NCBI GenBank assembly: GCA_937927915.1
Contig: CALGKB010000004.1
Span: forward strand, 186,001-250,000
Length of the DNA stretch: 64,000 nucleotides
Reading direction: 5' to 3'
Source of the DNA: an uncultured Pseudanabaenaceae cyanobacterium
GTDB taxonomy: Bacteria > Cyanobacteriota > Cyanobacteriia > Pseudanabaenales > Pseudanabaenaceae
A program made the translations under genes and the position numbers. Below the pieces are notes generated by a model. That model made no database searches and had not been told where the DNA came from. It saw only the letters and a program-made list of their open reading frames with translations. This document shows positions 10,032-19,295 of the stretch, piece by piece. Every line of letters starts with the position of its first letter. Positions within the stretch are counted from its first letter, which is position 1.

Positions 10032-11271
10032 TGGTAGTAACAAAGCGGTCAATCTGTTGGCGCAGTAGTGCTGTCGGCAGCAGACTATGGTTGACCATGA
10101 TCACCACAATTACAGGGGGATGGCGGGGGGGAGTGAGATAGCCCGCTAGGGTGGCAATGCCCCGCAGAGTGCCGGTTTTAGCCTGCAGAGAGAGGTGGGA
10201 TAGGCGGTTAGTGAGGGTGCCATCTCTGCCCGCCTGGGGTAGACTCTGACGGAAGGGGAGATTATCTGCCATCTGCAGCAGGAGATGAGCGACTTGGTGG
10301 GGGGTAACCTGATTGTGGCGGGACAGTCCCGATCCATCGGCGGCATAGAAGCCTGGCGTAGGCACAGCTTGCGTGATTAAGTCCCTACCGGTGGTGGCGT
10401 AGTCTTGGTTAGGTTGGCGGAATTGTCTGCCTAGCAAGCGCAGAATTTGTTCAGCATAGAGGTTGTTGCTCTCTTTGTTGGTGATTTTAATCAGTTCTTG
10501 CAAGGGGGGAGAAAACCAGGTCGCCGTCCCCACTGCTACTTCTGTGAGATTTTGTCTTTGCAGTTCTGCCTGCAATAAGTTGATAAATTGCTGGGGGGGG
10601 TCAGGAATGGGAGTAGCGTACTCAATCGGCTCTGGGATTGTTCCCCTTAGGAGGAGTTTTTGCCCTTGCACCTGTATTTGCAGGGTATCTGTGGTGCCCA
10701 GTTGCACCTGATTTTCCACCTGCCAACCAAAGGCACGATCGGGAAATTGCCAGCTAAAACTGGGGTCGAGCCGCCATGGCAGGACATTGCCATCGATCAC
10801 CACGCCACCAGCAGGGGGAGCATAGGGTGCCTGCAAGTCTGCCCACTCCCAACCATAGCCGTAGCTGTTCCCCCAGGGTTCTGACTCCCACTCAATTTGG
10901 GCAATAGCAACATTCCCTGGCTTAATTTGGGCGACTAAAGCAGGGAGAGACCGATCGCTAGTAAAACTGGGGTCACCGCCCCCCCGCAGGTGCAACTTAC
11001 CGTCTTCCCCCACCGTCACACTGGTGCTAGTGCGAAATTCTGCCCCCAATTTCTGCAGCGCCACCGCCGTTGTAAACAATTTTTGCAGGGAGGCAGGAAT
11101 AAATGCTTGTTCCCCCTGGCGATCGACAATTACCCGCTCAGGAGTGCGTACTACAATTCCTAATCTAGCAGTTGGTTCTGTCCACTGTTGTTCCAGTTGC
11201 CTAGCTAAACGATCGGGGCATATACTCCAACTAGGAAAACTGCATAATAAGAAGAGCCACAGGTATTTCAT
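9988..11271 (-). CDS. dacB: D-alanyl-D-alanine carboxypeptidase/endopeptidase (S13, PBP4 family)
   Basis: A periplasmic penicillin-binding protein that trims or cleaves peptidoglycan cross-links. The 427 residues start with a signal peptide (KYLWLFLLCSFPSWS). The three active-site motifs are present: SxxK as SLQK near residue 82, SxN as SNN in ESNNLYAEQ, and KTG in AKTGTLRG. The AADGSGLSRHN segment is typical of family S13. The gene is convergent with the zinc-ribbon gene and overlaps it by 44 bases, which is long for a convergent pair. Confidence 0.93.
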   Translation of the reverse strand: MKYLWLFLLCSFPSWSICPDRLARQLEQQWTEPTARLGIVVRTPERVIVDRQGEQAFIPASLQKLFTTAVALQKLGAEFRTSTSVTVGEDGKLHLRGGGDPSFTSDRSLPALVAQIKPGNVAIAQIEWESEPWGNSYGYGWEWADLQAPYAPPAGGVVIDGNVLPWRLDPSFSWQFPDRAFGWQVENQVQLGTTDTLQIQVQGQKLLLRGTIPEPIEYATPIPDPPQQFINLLQAELQRQNLTEVAVGTATWFSPPLQELIKITNKESNNLYAEQILRLLGRQFRQPNQDYATTGRDLITQAVPTPGFYAADGSGLSRHNQVTPHQVAHLLLQMADNLPFRQSLPQAGRDGTLTNRLSHLSLQAKTGTLRGIATLAGYLTPPRHPPVIVVIMVNHSLLPTALLRQQIDRFVTTINDLELCERSRPSP

Positions 11272-11400
11272 GGGGAGAATAGTTAATTGTCAATCTTACG
11301 CCAAGGTTGGAGAAAATTATAATAAAATCTTTGCCAATTCTATACCCCCCGTACTTTCCCCTATGATATGTAACCCCAGGGAGGTGGGTAATATGGGGGT

Positions 11401-12480
11401 ATGCTGAGCTTTAATGCTGCCCTGGAAACAGAGTATGTAAATGCCCAGAGCCACAGGAATCTTTTGGTGGCACGCTTTCTCTATCTGGCTAACTGTTGTT
11501 TTCTCCTAGGCTTTGTGTTGTGGGATTATTATATCGACCCCCAGACAGCTAGTTCTACTCTGTTTGTGCGGGGCTTAGCCGCTAGTTTTTCCCTCACTAT
11601 TTTTGCCCTCTCTTTTCTCCCCCTCCTGTATAAATTTACTTTTTTGCTTGCCTATAGTAGCGCCCTCATCAGTCATCTTGCCCAGGCATTTATCCTTGTT
11701 TCCCTCAATGGCGGTCTCCTCTATGGCACCACCGCCCTCACTTTTTTCCCCCTGGTTTTAGTGACCATTCCCCCCACTTCCCGCTCTACTTTAAGTATCA
11801 GCGCCCTTGGTTTCTTTGTCATTCCCAATGGCGTAATGTGGCTCAACAAAACCGATCGGTTTCTGTGGCTTAATGCCAATATTTTTTTACTGGCTATTTG
11901 CCTTTTGTTTTATATCCTGGGACTGCTGACCGATCGGGCAAGGCGACAGCGTTTTTTGCTGGAAAAAAGTTTAGAAAAACAGGCAAATCAAGATGTTTTG
12001 ACCGGGGTGGCAAACCGCCGCCATTTCCTGGAACTTGCCCAGCGGGAACTAGCCCTAGCCCAGCGCCATCACAAGTCCCTTAGTTTATTACTTGTGGATA
12101 TTGACCACTTCAAACGCATCAACGACAATTACGGTCATCCTGTCGGGGACCAAGCCATTATTGCCCTAGCAGAATTACTGTTGCGGGTTGTGCGCCATAC
12201 CGATATTGTGGGGAGATTCGGAGGGGAAGAATTTGCCGTATTACTCCCAGAAACCGATCGAGCGGGGGCAGAGTGTGTGGCGGAGCGACTACGCCAAGCG
12301 GTGGCAGAAATGGTACTGCCCCTTGGGGATGCGGTGATTCAGTACACCGTCAGTGTGGGGGTAGCGGTTTGGCAGGGGAGAGATATGGAGCACCTCATTC
12401 GGCAGGCGGACGATGCCCTCTACCAAGCAAAACATCGGGGGAGAAACTGTGTCGTAGTTGCCAAAAACGGGTATGATTAG
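11401..12480 (+). CDS. Membrane-anchored diguanylate cyclase (GGDEF)
   Basis: Makes cyclic di-GMP from two GTP. The 359 residues contain about five to six membrane segments (residues 20-175, a MASE-like sensor region), a short coiled linker and a GGDEF domain. The active site is GRFGGEEF. RHTD lies five residues before it and matches the RxxD inhibitory site, so product inhibition is likely. DVLTGVANRR and the DIDHFKRIND metal motif are intact. The next gene, ylqD-like, begins close to its stop. A ComFB-type protein, a family reported to bind c-di-GMP, is encoded at 32881. Confidence 0.94.
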   Translation: MLSFNAALETEYVNAQSHRNLLVARFLYLANCCFLLGFVLWDYYIDPQTASSTLFVRGLAASFSLTIFALSFLPLLYKFTFLLAYSSALISHLAQAFILVSLNGGLLYGTTALTFFPLVLVTIPPTSRSTLSISALGFFVIPNGVMWLNKTDRFLWLNANIFLLAICLLFYILGLLTDRARRQRFLLEKSLEKQANQDVLTGVANRRHFLELAQRELALAQRHHKSLSLLLVDIDHFKRINDNYGHPVGDQAIIALAELLLRVVRHTDIVGRFGGEEFAVLLPETDRAGAECVAERLRQAVAEMVLPLGDAVIQYTVSVGVAVWQGRDMEHLIRQADDALYQAKHRGRNCVVVAKNGYD

Positions 12481-12502
12481 CAGGGTGTTTCACAAAATAG
12501 CT

Positions 12503-12973
12503 ATGACTTCCATCGATTTCGCCAACCAACTGTTGCTCAAGCGCACCGTCAATATCAAAGTCATTGTCACTCCCCGCTGGAAAGAGGAAATGCAACAGCA
12601 ATTGCAGGCCATGATTGCCCAGTGCGATACGCAAATTCAACAAATCGATAGCCAAGGCAACCGCGCCATCACAGAAATTGAACGGCAGAGTATTAAACCC
12701 ATTCCCCTGGAGGTACAGCGGCAAATCGACAGTATTCGGGTGGAAATGAATCAAAAGAAGACGGAGGTGTTGCAGCAAAAAAATCAACTCCTGCAACAAC
12801 TCAACCAAGTGCAAGTGCTGGAGTTAGAACAGGAAGTTAACCAGGGACAATTGGAGAGCTTTTTCCCAGTGGGCAAAGGGGATAATTTGATTGCTCTCAT
12901 GCAAGTAGATGTTGTCCTCCGAGATGGCGTCGTAGAAGATATTAAGGTGGGATTTCCTTCCGTCTTCCAGTAA
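12503..12973 (+). CDS. YlqD-like coiled-coil protein
   Basis: About 156 residues from ATG 12503; in-frame starts at 12458 and 12473 would overlap the cyclase gene. An N-terminal beta-type segment (LLLKRTVNIKVIVTPRW) is followed by a Gln-rich coiled coil (about residues 30-105) and a C-terminal part ending in IKVGFPSVFQ. It resembles the YlqD family found in Bacillus and cyanobacteria, whose function is unknown. plsC starts five bases after the stop, so the two are probably cotranscribed. Confidence 0.75.
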   Translation: MTSIDFANQLLLKRTVNIKVIVTPRWKEEMQQQLQAMIAQCDTQIQQIDSQGNRAITEIERQSIKPIPLEVQRQIDSIRVEMNQKKTEVLQQKNQLLQQLNQVQVLELEQEVNQGQLESFFPVGKGDNLIALMQVDVVLRDGVVEDIKVGFPSVFQ

Positions 12974-12978
12974 TAACC

Positions 12979-13653
12979 ATGACAGAACAGTTAGAGACTA
13001 GTCTCCCTCTTGCCGCTAAAGATGGTCGCGAACCCCCCTTTTATCTGGTCATGTACCACCTGTTTAAGTGGTCAGTCGTGGCGCCCACTTTCTATGGTCT
13101 GCTGCGGGGGCGGGTGTATGGAGCGGAGAATGTGCCTAAGCGGGGAGCGTTTGTAGTGGTGAGTAACCATGCCAGCGATTTTGACCCTCCCTTGCTCTCT
13201 AACTGTGTCGGTCGACCCGTTGCTTTTATGGCGAAGGAAGAGCTATTCCGCATTCCTGTCCTGCGGGAGGCAATCCAGCTCTATGGTGCCTATCCAGTGC
13301 GCAGGGGGGAGTCTGACCGCCAAGCTATCCGCAGAGCACTGCAATTTTTAGCCGAGGGCTGGGCAACAGGGATTTTTCTGCAGGGAACCCGTACTCCCGA
13401 TGGTAAAATTACAGAGCCTAAACTGGGGGCAATGTTAATTGCTGCTAAAGCCCAGGTGCCTATCCTGCCTGCCTGTTTGTGGGGTACCCATGCCCTGCTG
13501 CCCAAGGGTGCCACTGTCCCCCGCCTTGTCCCTGTCACTGTCCGCTTTGGGGAACTGCTGCCCCCCCCAAAAACTACCGATCGATCGGAATTGGAAGCCC
13601 TCGCCCGCACCTGTCAAGAGATCATCAATCGCCTCCATGCTTTGGGTAGATAA
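12979..13653 (+). CDS. plsC: 1-acyl-glycerol-3-phosphate acyltransferase (PlsC family)
   Basis: Transfers an acyl chain to lysophosphatidic acid to give phosphatidic acid at the membrane. The 224 residues contain the catalytic HX4D motif as NHASDFDPP and the glycerophosphate-binding motif FLQGTRTPDG, where Gln replaces the common Glu. A PILPACLWG segment follows. It may complete the PlsX route whose first gene lies at 5084. Other PlsC-like enzymes act on different lysolipids, so substrate preference is uncertain. Confidence 0.9.
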   Translation: MTEQLETSLPLAAKDGREPPFYLVMYHLFKWSVVAPTFYGLLRGRVYGAENVPKRGAFVVVSNHASDFDPPLLSNCVGRPVAFMAKEELFRIPVLREAIQLYGAYPVRRGESDRQAIRRALQFLAEGWATGIFLQGTRTPDGKITEPKLGAMLIAAKAQVPILPACLWGTHALLPKGATVPRLVPVTVRFGELLPPPKTTDRSELEALARTCQEIINRLHALGR

Positions 13654-13705
13654 TAGGTAATGCTACGATAGAGGGAAGCTTTGGCTATAACTAGCGCACC
13701 TGCTC

Positions 13706-15649
13706 ATGGATAACGCCCCAGCCCTGACAACAATGATGATAATCACGATCGGGTCTGGGGTACTAGCACAGGTTATTGCCAATTATTTTAAGCTACCGAG
13801 TATTGTTTTTCTCCTCATTTTTGGCATCACAGCGGGCAACGATGGGTTGGGGTGGGTGCGTCCCCAGGAGTTGGGCACGGGTTTGGAGGTGATTGTCTCC
13901 CTCTCTGTGTCTTTGATTTTGTTTGAGGGGGGCTTAAACCTCAAGTTACAGGACTTGGGCAGGGTGTCAGGCAGTTTGCGCAATCTGGTCACGATCGGTG
14001 CTCTCTTTACCCTGGTGGGGGGGGGTATAGCTGCCCATTACCTCAGTGAATTTCCTTGGCAGTTAGCCTTTTTGTATGGCGCCCTGGTGGTGGTGACGGG
14101 TCCGACGGTGATCAACCCCCTGTTGAAAAATATCGGCGTGGACAAGCGCTTGAGTACTCTGCTGGAGGGGGAGGGGGTGTTAATTGACGCCCTAGGGGCG
14201 ATCGTGGCGGTAGCAGTGTTGAATGTAGTAGTGAATCGGGATGCCAGTGCCATTGAGGTCGTCAAGGGCTTGATCTCCCGCTTGGGTATCGGAGGCGCCA
14301 TCGGCATTGTGGGGGGCTACAGCCTGGGGGAGTTTTTGAAACGATCGCAGTTTTTAGCGGATGACCTCAAGAGTTCCGTCGTGCTTGCCTCGGTGTTGGG
14401 TTTAGCGGGTTTGTCCCAGTCCATAGAAAGTGAATCGGGGCTGACGACGGCGGTGTTGACGGGGATTATGGTGAGGGCAGCAGCTATCCCCGATGAAAGG
14501 TTGCTCCTGCGGTTTAAGGGGCAGCTCACCCTCCTGACTATCTCTGTTGTTTTTATTCTCTTGTCCGCCAATCTTTCCATTCCCAGTTTGTTTGCCCTCG
14601 GCTGGGGGGGGGTTTACACAGTTTTGACGCTGATGTTTGTCATTCGTCCCCTCAGTGTCTTGGTGTGTACGTGGAATAGCAATCTCAACTGGCGGCAAAA
14701 AGCCTTCCTTGCCTGGTGTGCCCCCAGGGGAATTGTGGCAGCCTCAGTAGCTTCTCTCTTTTCTCTATTGTTGACGCAGCGGGGGATCAGCGGAGGAGAA
14801 GCCGTAAAAGCCCAGGTGTTTTTGACAATCTTAATGACCGTCTTCTTGCAGGGGCTGACAGCCAACTGGGTGGCAAAATTGCTACGGTTGCGGGATGACC
14901 CTAGCCTGTCCAATCTGGTGATTGTGGGGGCGAATGAACTAGGTCTATTCCTTGCCCGCATTTGCAAAGAGCGGGGGAAAAAGGTAGCAGTGATTGACAC
15001 TAATCCCGATTCCTGTCGCCGTGCCCAGGCAGATAATATCCCCGCCTTTGTCAGCAGTGGCTTGGATGTCAATACCCTCAACTCAGCCGGTTTGGATGGG
15101 GTGGGCACTTTTATTGCTGTTACCGTCAACACGGATGTAAACCTGGTCCTAGCACAGCGCGCCCTGGAGGAATTTCGCCCTTCCCGTGTTTTTGCCGTCT
15201 ATCCCCCCCAGGTAGAGGAAATGACGGATATTATTCCCGCCTTTGGCTATCGTGTCCCCATCAAAACCTGGAACCAATATATCAACCAGCAGGAATGCAA
15301 ACTGGGGGAAGTGGTACTCGGCAAAGACATCGATCGGCAACTCTCCCAGTTCAATCTCTTTTACAGTGCCAACCTCTTGCTGCCCCTCCTCTATGAAAGG
15401 AACGATCGGTTGGAAATTGTCCCCGCCAACATTACTTGGATGGAGGGAGACCGCATTTTGTACCTTTTCCACCGTCCCAATTTGCTGCCCAACAACGACC
15501 GCCGCAGCATCAGCACCATCCCCGACAACTTTGACCTCGATGCCCCCACGATCGATGTGGAATCGGTCACTATTCCCCGCCTGGAGGGGGAGCAGGATTA
15601 CCTCAAGATGGCAAGGGAGATTCTCAAGCGCAACCGCAACTCCCAGTAG
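13706..15649 (+). CDS. CPA1 sodium/proton antiporter with TrkA-N domain
   Basis: A 647-residue membrane protein. The first 390 residues have about twelve hydrophobic segments with typical Na+/H+ exchanger motifs (FEGGLNL, TGPTVINPLL, LIDALGAIVAV). Residues about 405-520 form a Rossmann fold of the TrkA-N type, with NLVIVGANELGLFLA for nucleotide binding, and a further cytoplasmic domain follows. This architecture fits cation/proton antiporters gated by a nucleotide-binding domain, used in pH and salt homeostasis. Ion preference cannot be decided here. It ends three bases before the stop of the convergent GH57 gene. Confidence 0.92.
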   Translation: MDNAPALTTMMIITIGSGVLAQVIANYFKLPSIVFLLIFGITAGNDGLGWVRPQELGTGLEVIVSLSVSLILFEGGLNLKLQDLGRVSGSLRNLVTIGALFTLVGGGIAAHYLSEFPWQLAFLYGALVVVTGPTVINPLLKNIGVDKRLSTLLEGEGVLIDALGAIVAVAVLNVVVNRDASAIEVVKGLISRLGIGGAIGIVGGYSLGEFLKRSQFLADDLKSSVVLASVLGLAGLSQSIESESGLTTAVLTGIMVRAAAIPDERLLLRFKGQLTLLTISVVFILLSANLSIPSLFALGWGGVYTVLTLMFVIRPLSVLVCTWNSNLNWRQKAFLAWCAPRGIVAASVASLFSLLLTQRGISGGEAVKAQVFLTILMTVFLQGLTANWVAKLLRLRDDPSLSNLVIVGANELGLFLARICKERGKKVAVIDTNPDSCRRAQADNIPAFVSSGLDVNTLNSAGLDGVGTFIAVTVNTDVNLVLAQRALEEFRPSRVFAVYPPQVEEMTDIIPAFGYRVPIKTWNQYINQQECKLGEVVLGKDIDRQLSQFNLFYSANLLLPLLYERNDRLEIVPANITWMEGDRILYLFHRPNLLPNNDRRSISTIPDNFDLDAPTIDVESVTIPRLEGEQDYLKMAREILKRNRNSQ

Positions 15650-15652
15650 GCA

Positions 15653-17833
15653 CTAGGGCACTTCTACGGAAATAATCCCCTTTTGGTCTAGGCAGGTTTG
15701 GAACGTGACATCCTGGCTAAAAAAAATGACACAGCGCAAACTCACCCCCGTTTCAGGAATGAGGTCAGCCCAGGGTACCCCGATTTCCAAACAGTTTTGT
15801 AATTTGACTATAGCCCCAGTCTCCCGCCGCTGCCATTGGTGAAAAGGAACTGCCTGCCAAAGAGTTGCCTGGGTTGCTTGGGGCACGATCGCTAGGTGGT
15901 GGTGGAAAAGATAGTTAGCGGGGGCGACATCGGGGACATGATGGAGGGGAATAGGACTGATGAAGTGAATGCGGCCGGGGTAGAAGAAACAGAGGTGCAC
16001 ATGGGGTAACTTTGCCAATTCTGTACTGACGAAATCGAGGCGGAGGTAGAAATAGAAATGGTTGTAGCCATACCACAACTTTTTGAGGGTGACATGGTGG
16101 GTAGGGTCACCGCTAATGATATTGATGTCCCGCTGGTAGCCACTACGCCAGTAGTAGTCATTGCCCAGCCCGTCGAGGACAGGGGCTAAATATCTGTGGC
16201 AGGGGTGGGGATTTTTCTCCCTCGGCAGGGGATAGAGCAAACTGAGGGGGATACTCTCATTGACGGCGCGGTAAACTGCCTGCAGATGTTCACGGAAGAG
16301 CGCATCAAACTCAGGTTCAGGGCAGGGCTGTTGTCCAAAGCAGAGAAACCAGCAACTATTTTCCGCCTCGTAGAGATGTTCCCAAGCCTCAGGGTTATTG
16401 GTGGGGGTAGCTTCCGGATGCTGGGACAGCAACTGCCTTGTCCCCTGCAGGAGTTCCCAGGCGCGATTTTGTGCCATAGTGCCAATCCAGGGCGTAAAGC
16501 CCGCCTCTACCCAGGAACCACTGTGCAATTGGTGGGGGGGGATGCGCTCTTGGGGGGGATAACGCTCAAGGAAATCCGTGATGGTGGTGGTTTTAATCCA
16601 AGGGGCTTGGGTGAGACAGTAGCCCAGGAGGGTGAGAAATTCCCTGCCCTGGTCAGGATAGGCATCCCAGCAGTTTTCCCCCGGCGAAATGGTAACCAGC
16701 CAGGGACGATCGCTGCGTTGGCGTTGTTGGGCGCGGTAAATTACTTTTAGGTGGTCGATGAAATCCTGGCAAGCCGCCTGGGCAGAGAGGGTGGGATAAC
16801 TATAGCGAATTAAATCCGACAGACGCTGGTCGCGAAAGACAATTGCCAATTCCCCCTGATTGGTCTCCAGGCGATAGGGCTGATAGAGGAGCTGGGGACT
16901 GAGGACATTGCCCTGGGCATCCCGCCAGAAATAGTGCCCCAAACTCCAGCCCAAAATACTCTCATCCGCAATTAACCAACCATAGCCCTGCTTGGCAATG
17001 GGGCATAAAATACCAGGACTAACTGCCTGCTCCGCTGCCCAAAAACCCCTGGGACTGCGGTAGAAGTGCTGTTCGTAGATTTGTCTGCCCCGCTGTAACT
17101 GCCCCCCTATATCCCCCTCCCAGCGTACCTTTGCCCCCGGTGTCAAGAGTTGGGGATGGGCAGCTTTCCCTGCTTGGGTATCCCACAGGAGGGGCAGCAG
17201 GGCATGGGTATAGGTACTCCCCAACAGTTCAATTTTGCCCTGGTCTTGCATTTGGCGGTGCTTGGGTATAACCTGCCCCAGAATTTGCCGCTGTTTGGCA
17301 TAGATAAACTGCCGATCGCTGAGACTAAAACCTCTACCCCGTTCCAACCAGGTCTCCACTTGCCGATCGGGTAATGCTGTGGTCAGCCAGCAGAGATTGT
17401 GCCACGCCACTAAGTCACTATAGTCTTGCTCTTGCCAGCGTTCTAGACAGCCCTCCGTCCCCCAGTAGTAGTGCTGCTCCCACAGTTCCTGGTAACGGGG
17501 GTAGGGAAAAATCAGATGGGCGGGATGGGCGCTAAAGCAATTTTCTAAGGCAAACCGTTTTTGTCTATCCGTAAAGCGAGGGGACAGTAAAAGTTCTAGG
17601 AGGGGGTCAAAGCCCGTACCCAGGGCATAGTCTTGTAATTGCAGAATAGTACTCGGTAAAATATTGATAGTTTGGCGCAGGTCGGGGTATAGCTCCCCAG
17701 GGCGCAGGACATTCAGGTAGTCTTTTACACCGTAGAGCCTTGCCCAGGGCTGGCGGTATCTTCCCATCGGAAAATCTCTGCAGACAGGGTGGTAGTGGTG
17801 CCAGACTAACGCAACGTGGAGGGGAACAGACAT
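15653..17833 (-). CDS. Glycoside hydrolase family 57 protein
   Basis: A 726-residue protein starting with VALVWHHYHP, the GH57 N-terminal signature. The likely nucleophile is Glu268 in GFWAAEQAVSP, and the ELLGSTYTHALLPLL motif is present. In the fourth conserved region the usual DGEN reads PGEN, with Pro384 where the acid/base Asp is expected. The enzyme may therefore be altered or inactive, or use another residue. GH57 enzymes act on alpha-glucans such as glycogen. The ATG lies three bases from the ATG of the divergent DUF192 gene, so its leader must come from inside that gene. Confidence 0.88.
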   Translation of the reverse strand: MSVPLHVALVWHHYHPVCRDFPMGRYRQPWARLYGVKDYLNVLRPGELYPDLRQTINILPSTILQLQDYALGTGFDPLLELLLSPRFTDRQKRFALENCFSAHPAHLIFPYPRYQELWEQHYYWGTEGCLERWQEQDYSDLVAWHNLCWLTTALPDRQVETWLERGRGFSLSDRQFIYAKQRQILGQVIPKHRQMQDQGKIELLGSTYTHALLPLLWDTQAGKAAHPQLLTPGAKVRWEGDIGGQLQRGRQIYEQHFYRSPRGFWAAEQAVSPGILCPIAKQGYGWLIADESILGWSLGHYFWRDAQGNVLSPQLLYQPYRLETNQGELAIVFRDQRLSDLIRYSYPTLSAQAACQDFIDHLKVIYRAQQRQRSDRPWLVTISPGENCWDAYPDQGREFLTLLGYCLTQAPWIKTTTITDFLERYPPQERIPPHQLHSGSWVEAGFTPWIGTMAQNRAWELLQGTRQLLSQHPEATPTNNPEAWEHLYEAENSCWFLCFGQQPCPEPEFDALFREHLQAVYRAVNESIPLSLLYPLPREKNPHPCHRYLAPVLDGLGNDYYWRSGYQRDINIISGDPTHHVTLKKLWYGYNHFYFYLRLDFVSTELAKLPHVHLCFFYPGRIHFISPIPLHHVPDVAPANYLFHHHLAIVPQATQATLWQAVPFHQWQRRETGAIVKLQNCLEIGVPWADLIPETGVSLRCVIFFSQDVTFQTCLDQKGIISVEVP

Positions 17834-17836
17834 AGA

Positions 17837-18349
17837 ATGAAGACTGGCAATACCTATAAAAATTGTGGCATACCTTTAACAGTTCTTATGTTGGCAATTA
17901 CACTGGGGAGTTGCCATCCTGGGTTTAGTATTCCTCCTCAGGTGCCTGTGATTGACCCCCAGCGTGCCCAATTTTTACCTATCAGTGCCACCGCTGAGAT
18001 CAAGGGGAAAAAGTTCCGCCTGGAGGTAGCCCGTACGCCCCAACAACAGGCAAAGGGTTTGATGTTCCGTCCGCCCCTGGAACCCGATCGGGGCATGGCA
18101 TTTCCCTATCCTGCTCCCCAGCCCCTGGCGTTCTGGATGTACAACACCCCTGTCCCCCTGGATATGATCTTTTTGGAAAAAGGAATAGTCAAGGCTCTTG
18201 CCCCTAATGTCCCTCCCTGTACCACTGACCCTTGTCCCACCTATCCTCCCAACGGCGTGGTAGGGGATTTGGTAATTGAGTTGCGGGCAGGCACGATCGA
18301 GAAATTGCAACTCCGAGTGGGGGATAAAGTTAAGCTGCAGGGCATTTGA
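17837..18349 (+). CDS. DUF192 family lipoprotein
   Basis: About 170 residues from ATG 17837. The N-terminus has a hydrophobic segment ending in a lipobox (LAITLGSC), so it is probably a lipoprotein anchored outside the cytoplasmic membrane. The rest is a DUF192 domain, with EVARTPQQQAKGLMFR and FWMYNTPVPLDMIFL typical of the family. The function is unknown; archaeal relatives have solved structures but no assigned reaction. An upstream in-frame GTG (17816) would precede the signal peptide and lies inside the opposite GH57 gene. Confidence 0.9.
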   Translation: MKTGNTYKNCGIPLTVLMLAITLGSCHPGFSIPPQVPVIDPQRAQFLPISATAEIKGKKFRLEVARTPQQQAKGLMFRPPLEPDRGMAFPYPAPQPLAFWMYNTPVPLDMIFLEKGIVKALAPNVPPCTTDPCPTYPPNGVVGDLVIELRAGTIEKLQLRVGDKVKLQGI

Positions 18350-18350
18350 G

Positions 18351-19244
18351 CTAGAGTAGCAACCACAGGGGGAGGGTAAACATCAACAATATAGTGCCGA
18401 TAGACAGAGCTGTTACCGTCAGTTCCCGGTCGAGGGCATAGACTTCTGCCAAAACCACTGTGGCAAAAGCGGGGGGCATCGCCATTTCCACTAACAAGAT
18501 ACGGCGGGGCAGAGGGTCCAATCCTAGCCAAGGAGAAACGGCAGCAAACAGGAGGGGCACGATCGCCATTTTGATCACCACACTCCCCCAGGCACGCCCC
18601 AGGTCAGAGAAGTTTTTCACGCCCCCCAGGCGCATACCAATCAAGAGGAGGGCAAACCACACCATCCCCCAACCCGCCGTTTTAAGGGGGAGCAATACCC
18701 CAGGGGGCAAAGACCACCAGCGGAGGATGAAACCCAAGCCCAGACTCCACAACGTCGGATTTTGCCATAGTTCCCGCCACCAGGCATAGGACTGCTTTGC
18801 CCCACAGCGGGCGGCAATTACTACCCCCAAACCAAAGGAGCCAAAGAGAGTGCCCAGTAAATCATAAAATAATGCCCAGGCAAAATGCGCTTCTCCCCCG
18901 ATCGCTAATGCTACAGGATAACCAATGTAGCCGGTGTTACCCACCATAGCAGCTAACACAAAACTGCCCTTACTTTTTGTTGCCCATGGGCGGTCTTTTA
19001 TAGATAGCCACGCGATCAACAAGCCTGTTAAAATTCCCCCCCAGGCGACGATGGGGGCGAGCCACACCCCTCCTGTCAAATTTGCCCGTTGTAAAAACGC
19101 CACAATACTAATAGGAATACCAAAATAGTAAAGGAACTGACCAAGGCGGATCGGCACAGAAGCCGGTAAATAACGCACTGCCACCATCCCCACTACCACC
19201 ACTGTTACTAGGGGCAAATATAGACGAAAAAGGGTATCTAACAA
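18351..19244 (-). CDS. AEC (auxin efflux carrier) family transporter
   Basis: A 297-residue integral membrane protein with about eight to ten hydrophobic segments. Motifs such as NTGYIGYPVALAI, with a GNTGY core, and MAMPPAFATVVLAEVY are typical of AEC permeases, which in bacteria move organic anions such as malate or amino acids. The substrate cannot be predicted. The gene is convergent with the DUF192 gene, with one base between the stop codons. A further minus-strand gene lies 52 bases upstream of its start. Confidence 0.87.
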   Translation of the reverse strand: MLDTLFRLYLPLVTVVVVGMVAVRYLPASVPIRLGQFLYYFGIPISIVAFLQRANLTGGVWLAPIVAWGGILTGLLIAWLSIKDRPWATKSKGSFVLAAMVGNTGYIGYPVALAIGGEAHFAWALFYDLLGTLFGSFGLGVVIAARCGAKQSYAWWRELWQNPTLWSLGLGFILRWWSLPPGVLLPLKTAGWGMVWFALLLIGMRLGGVKNFSDLGRAWGSVVIKMAIVPLLFAAVSPWLGLDPLPRRILLVEMAMPPAFATVVLAEVYALDRELTVTALSIGTILLMFTLPLWLLL

Positions 19245-19295
19245 TACATTTCTTGCCTCAACGCTGCAATCTAGTGTTCATATTATCTTAATTAT

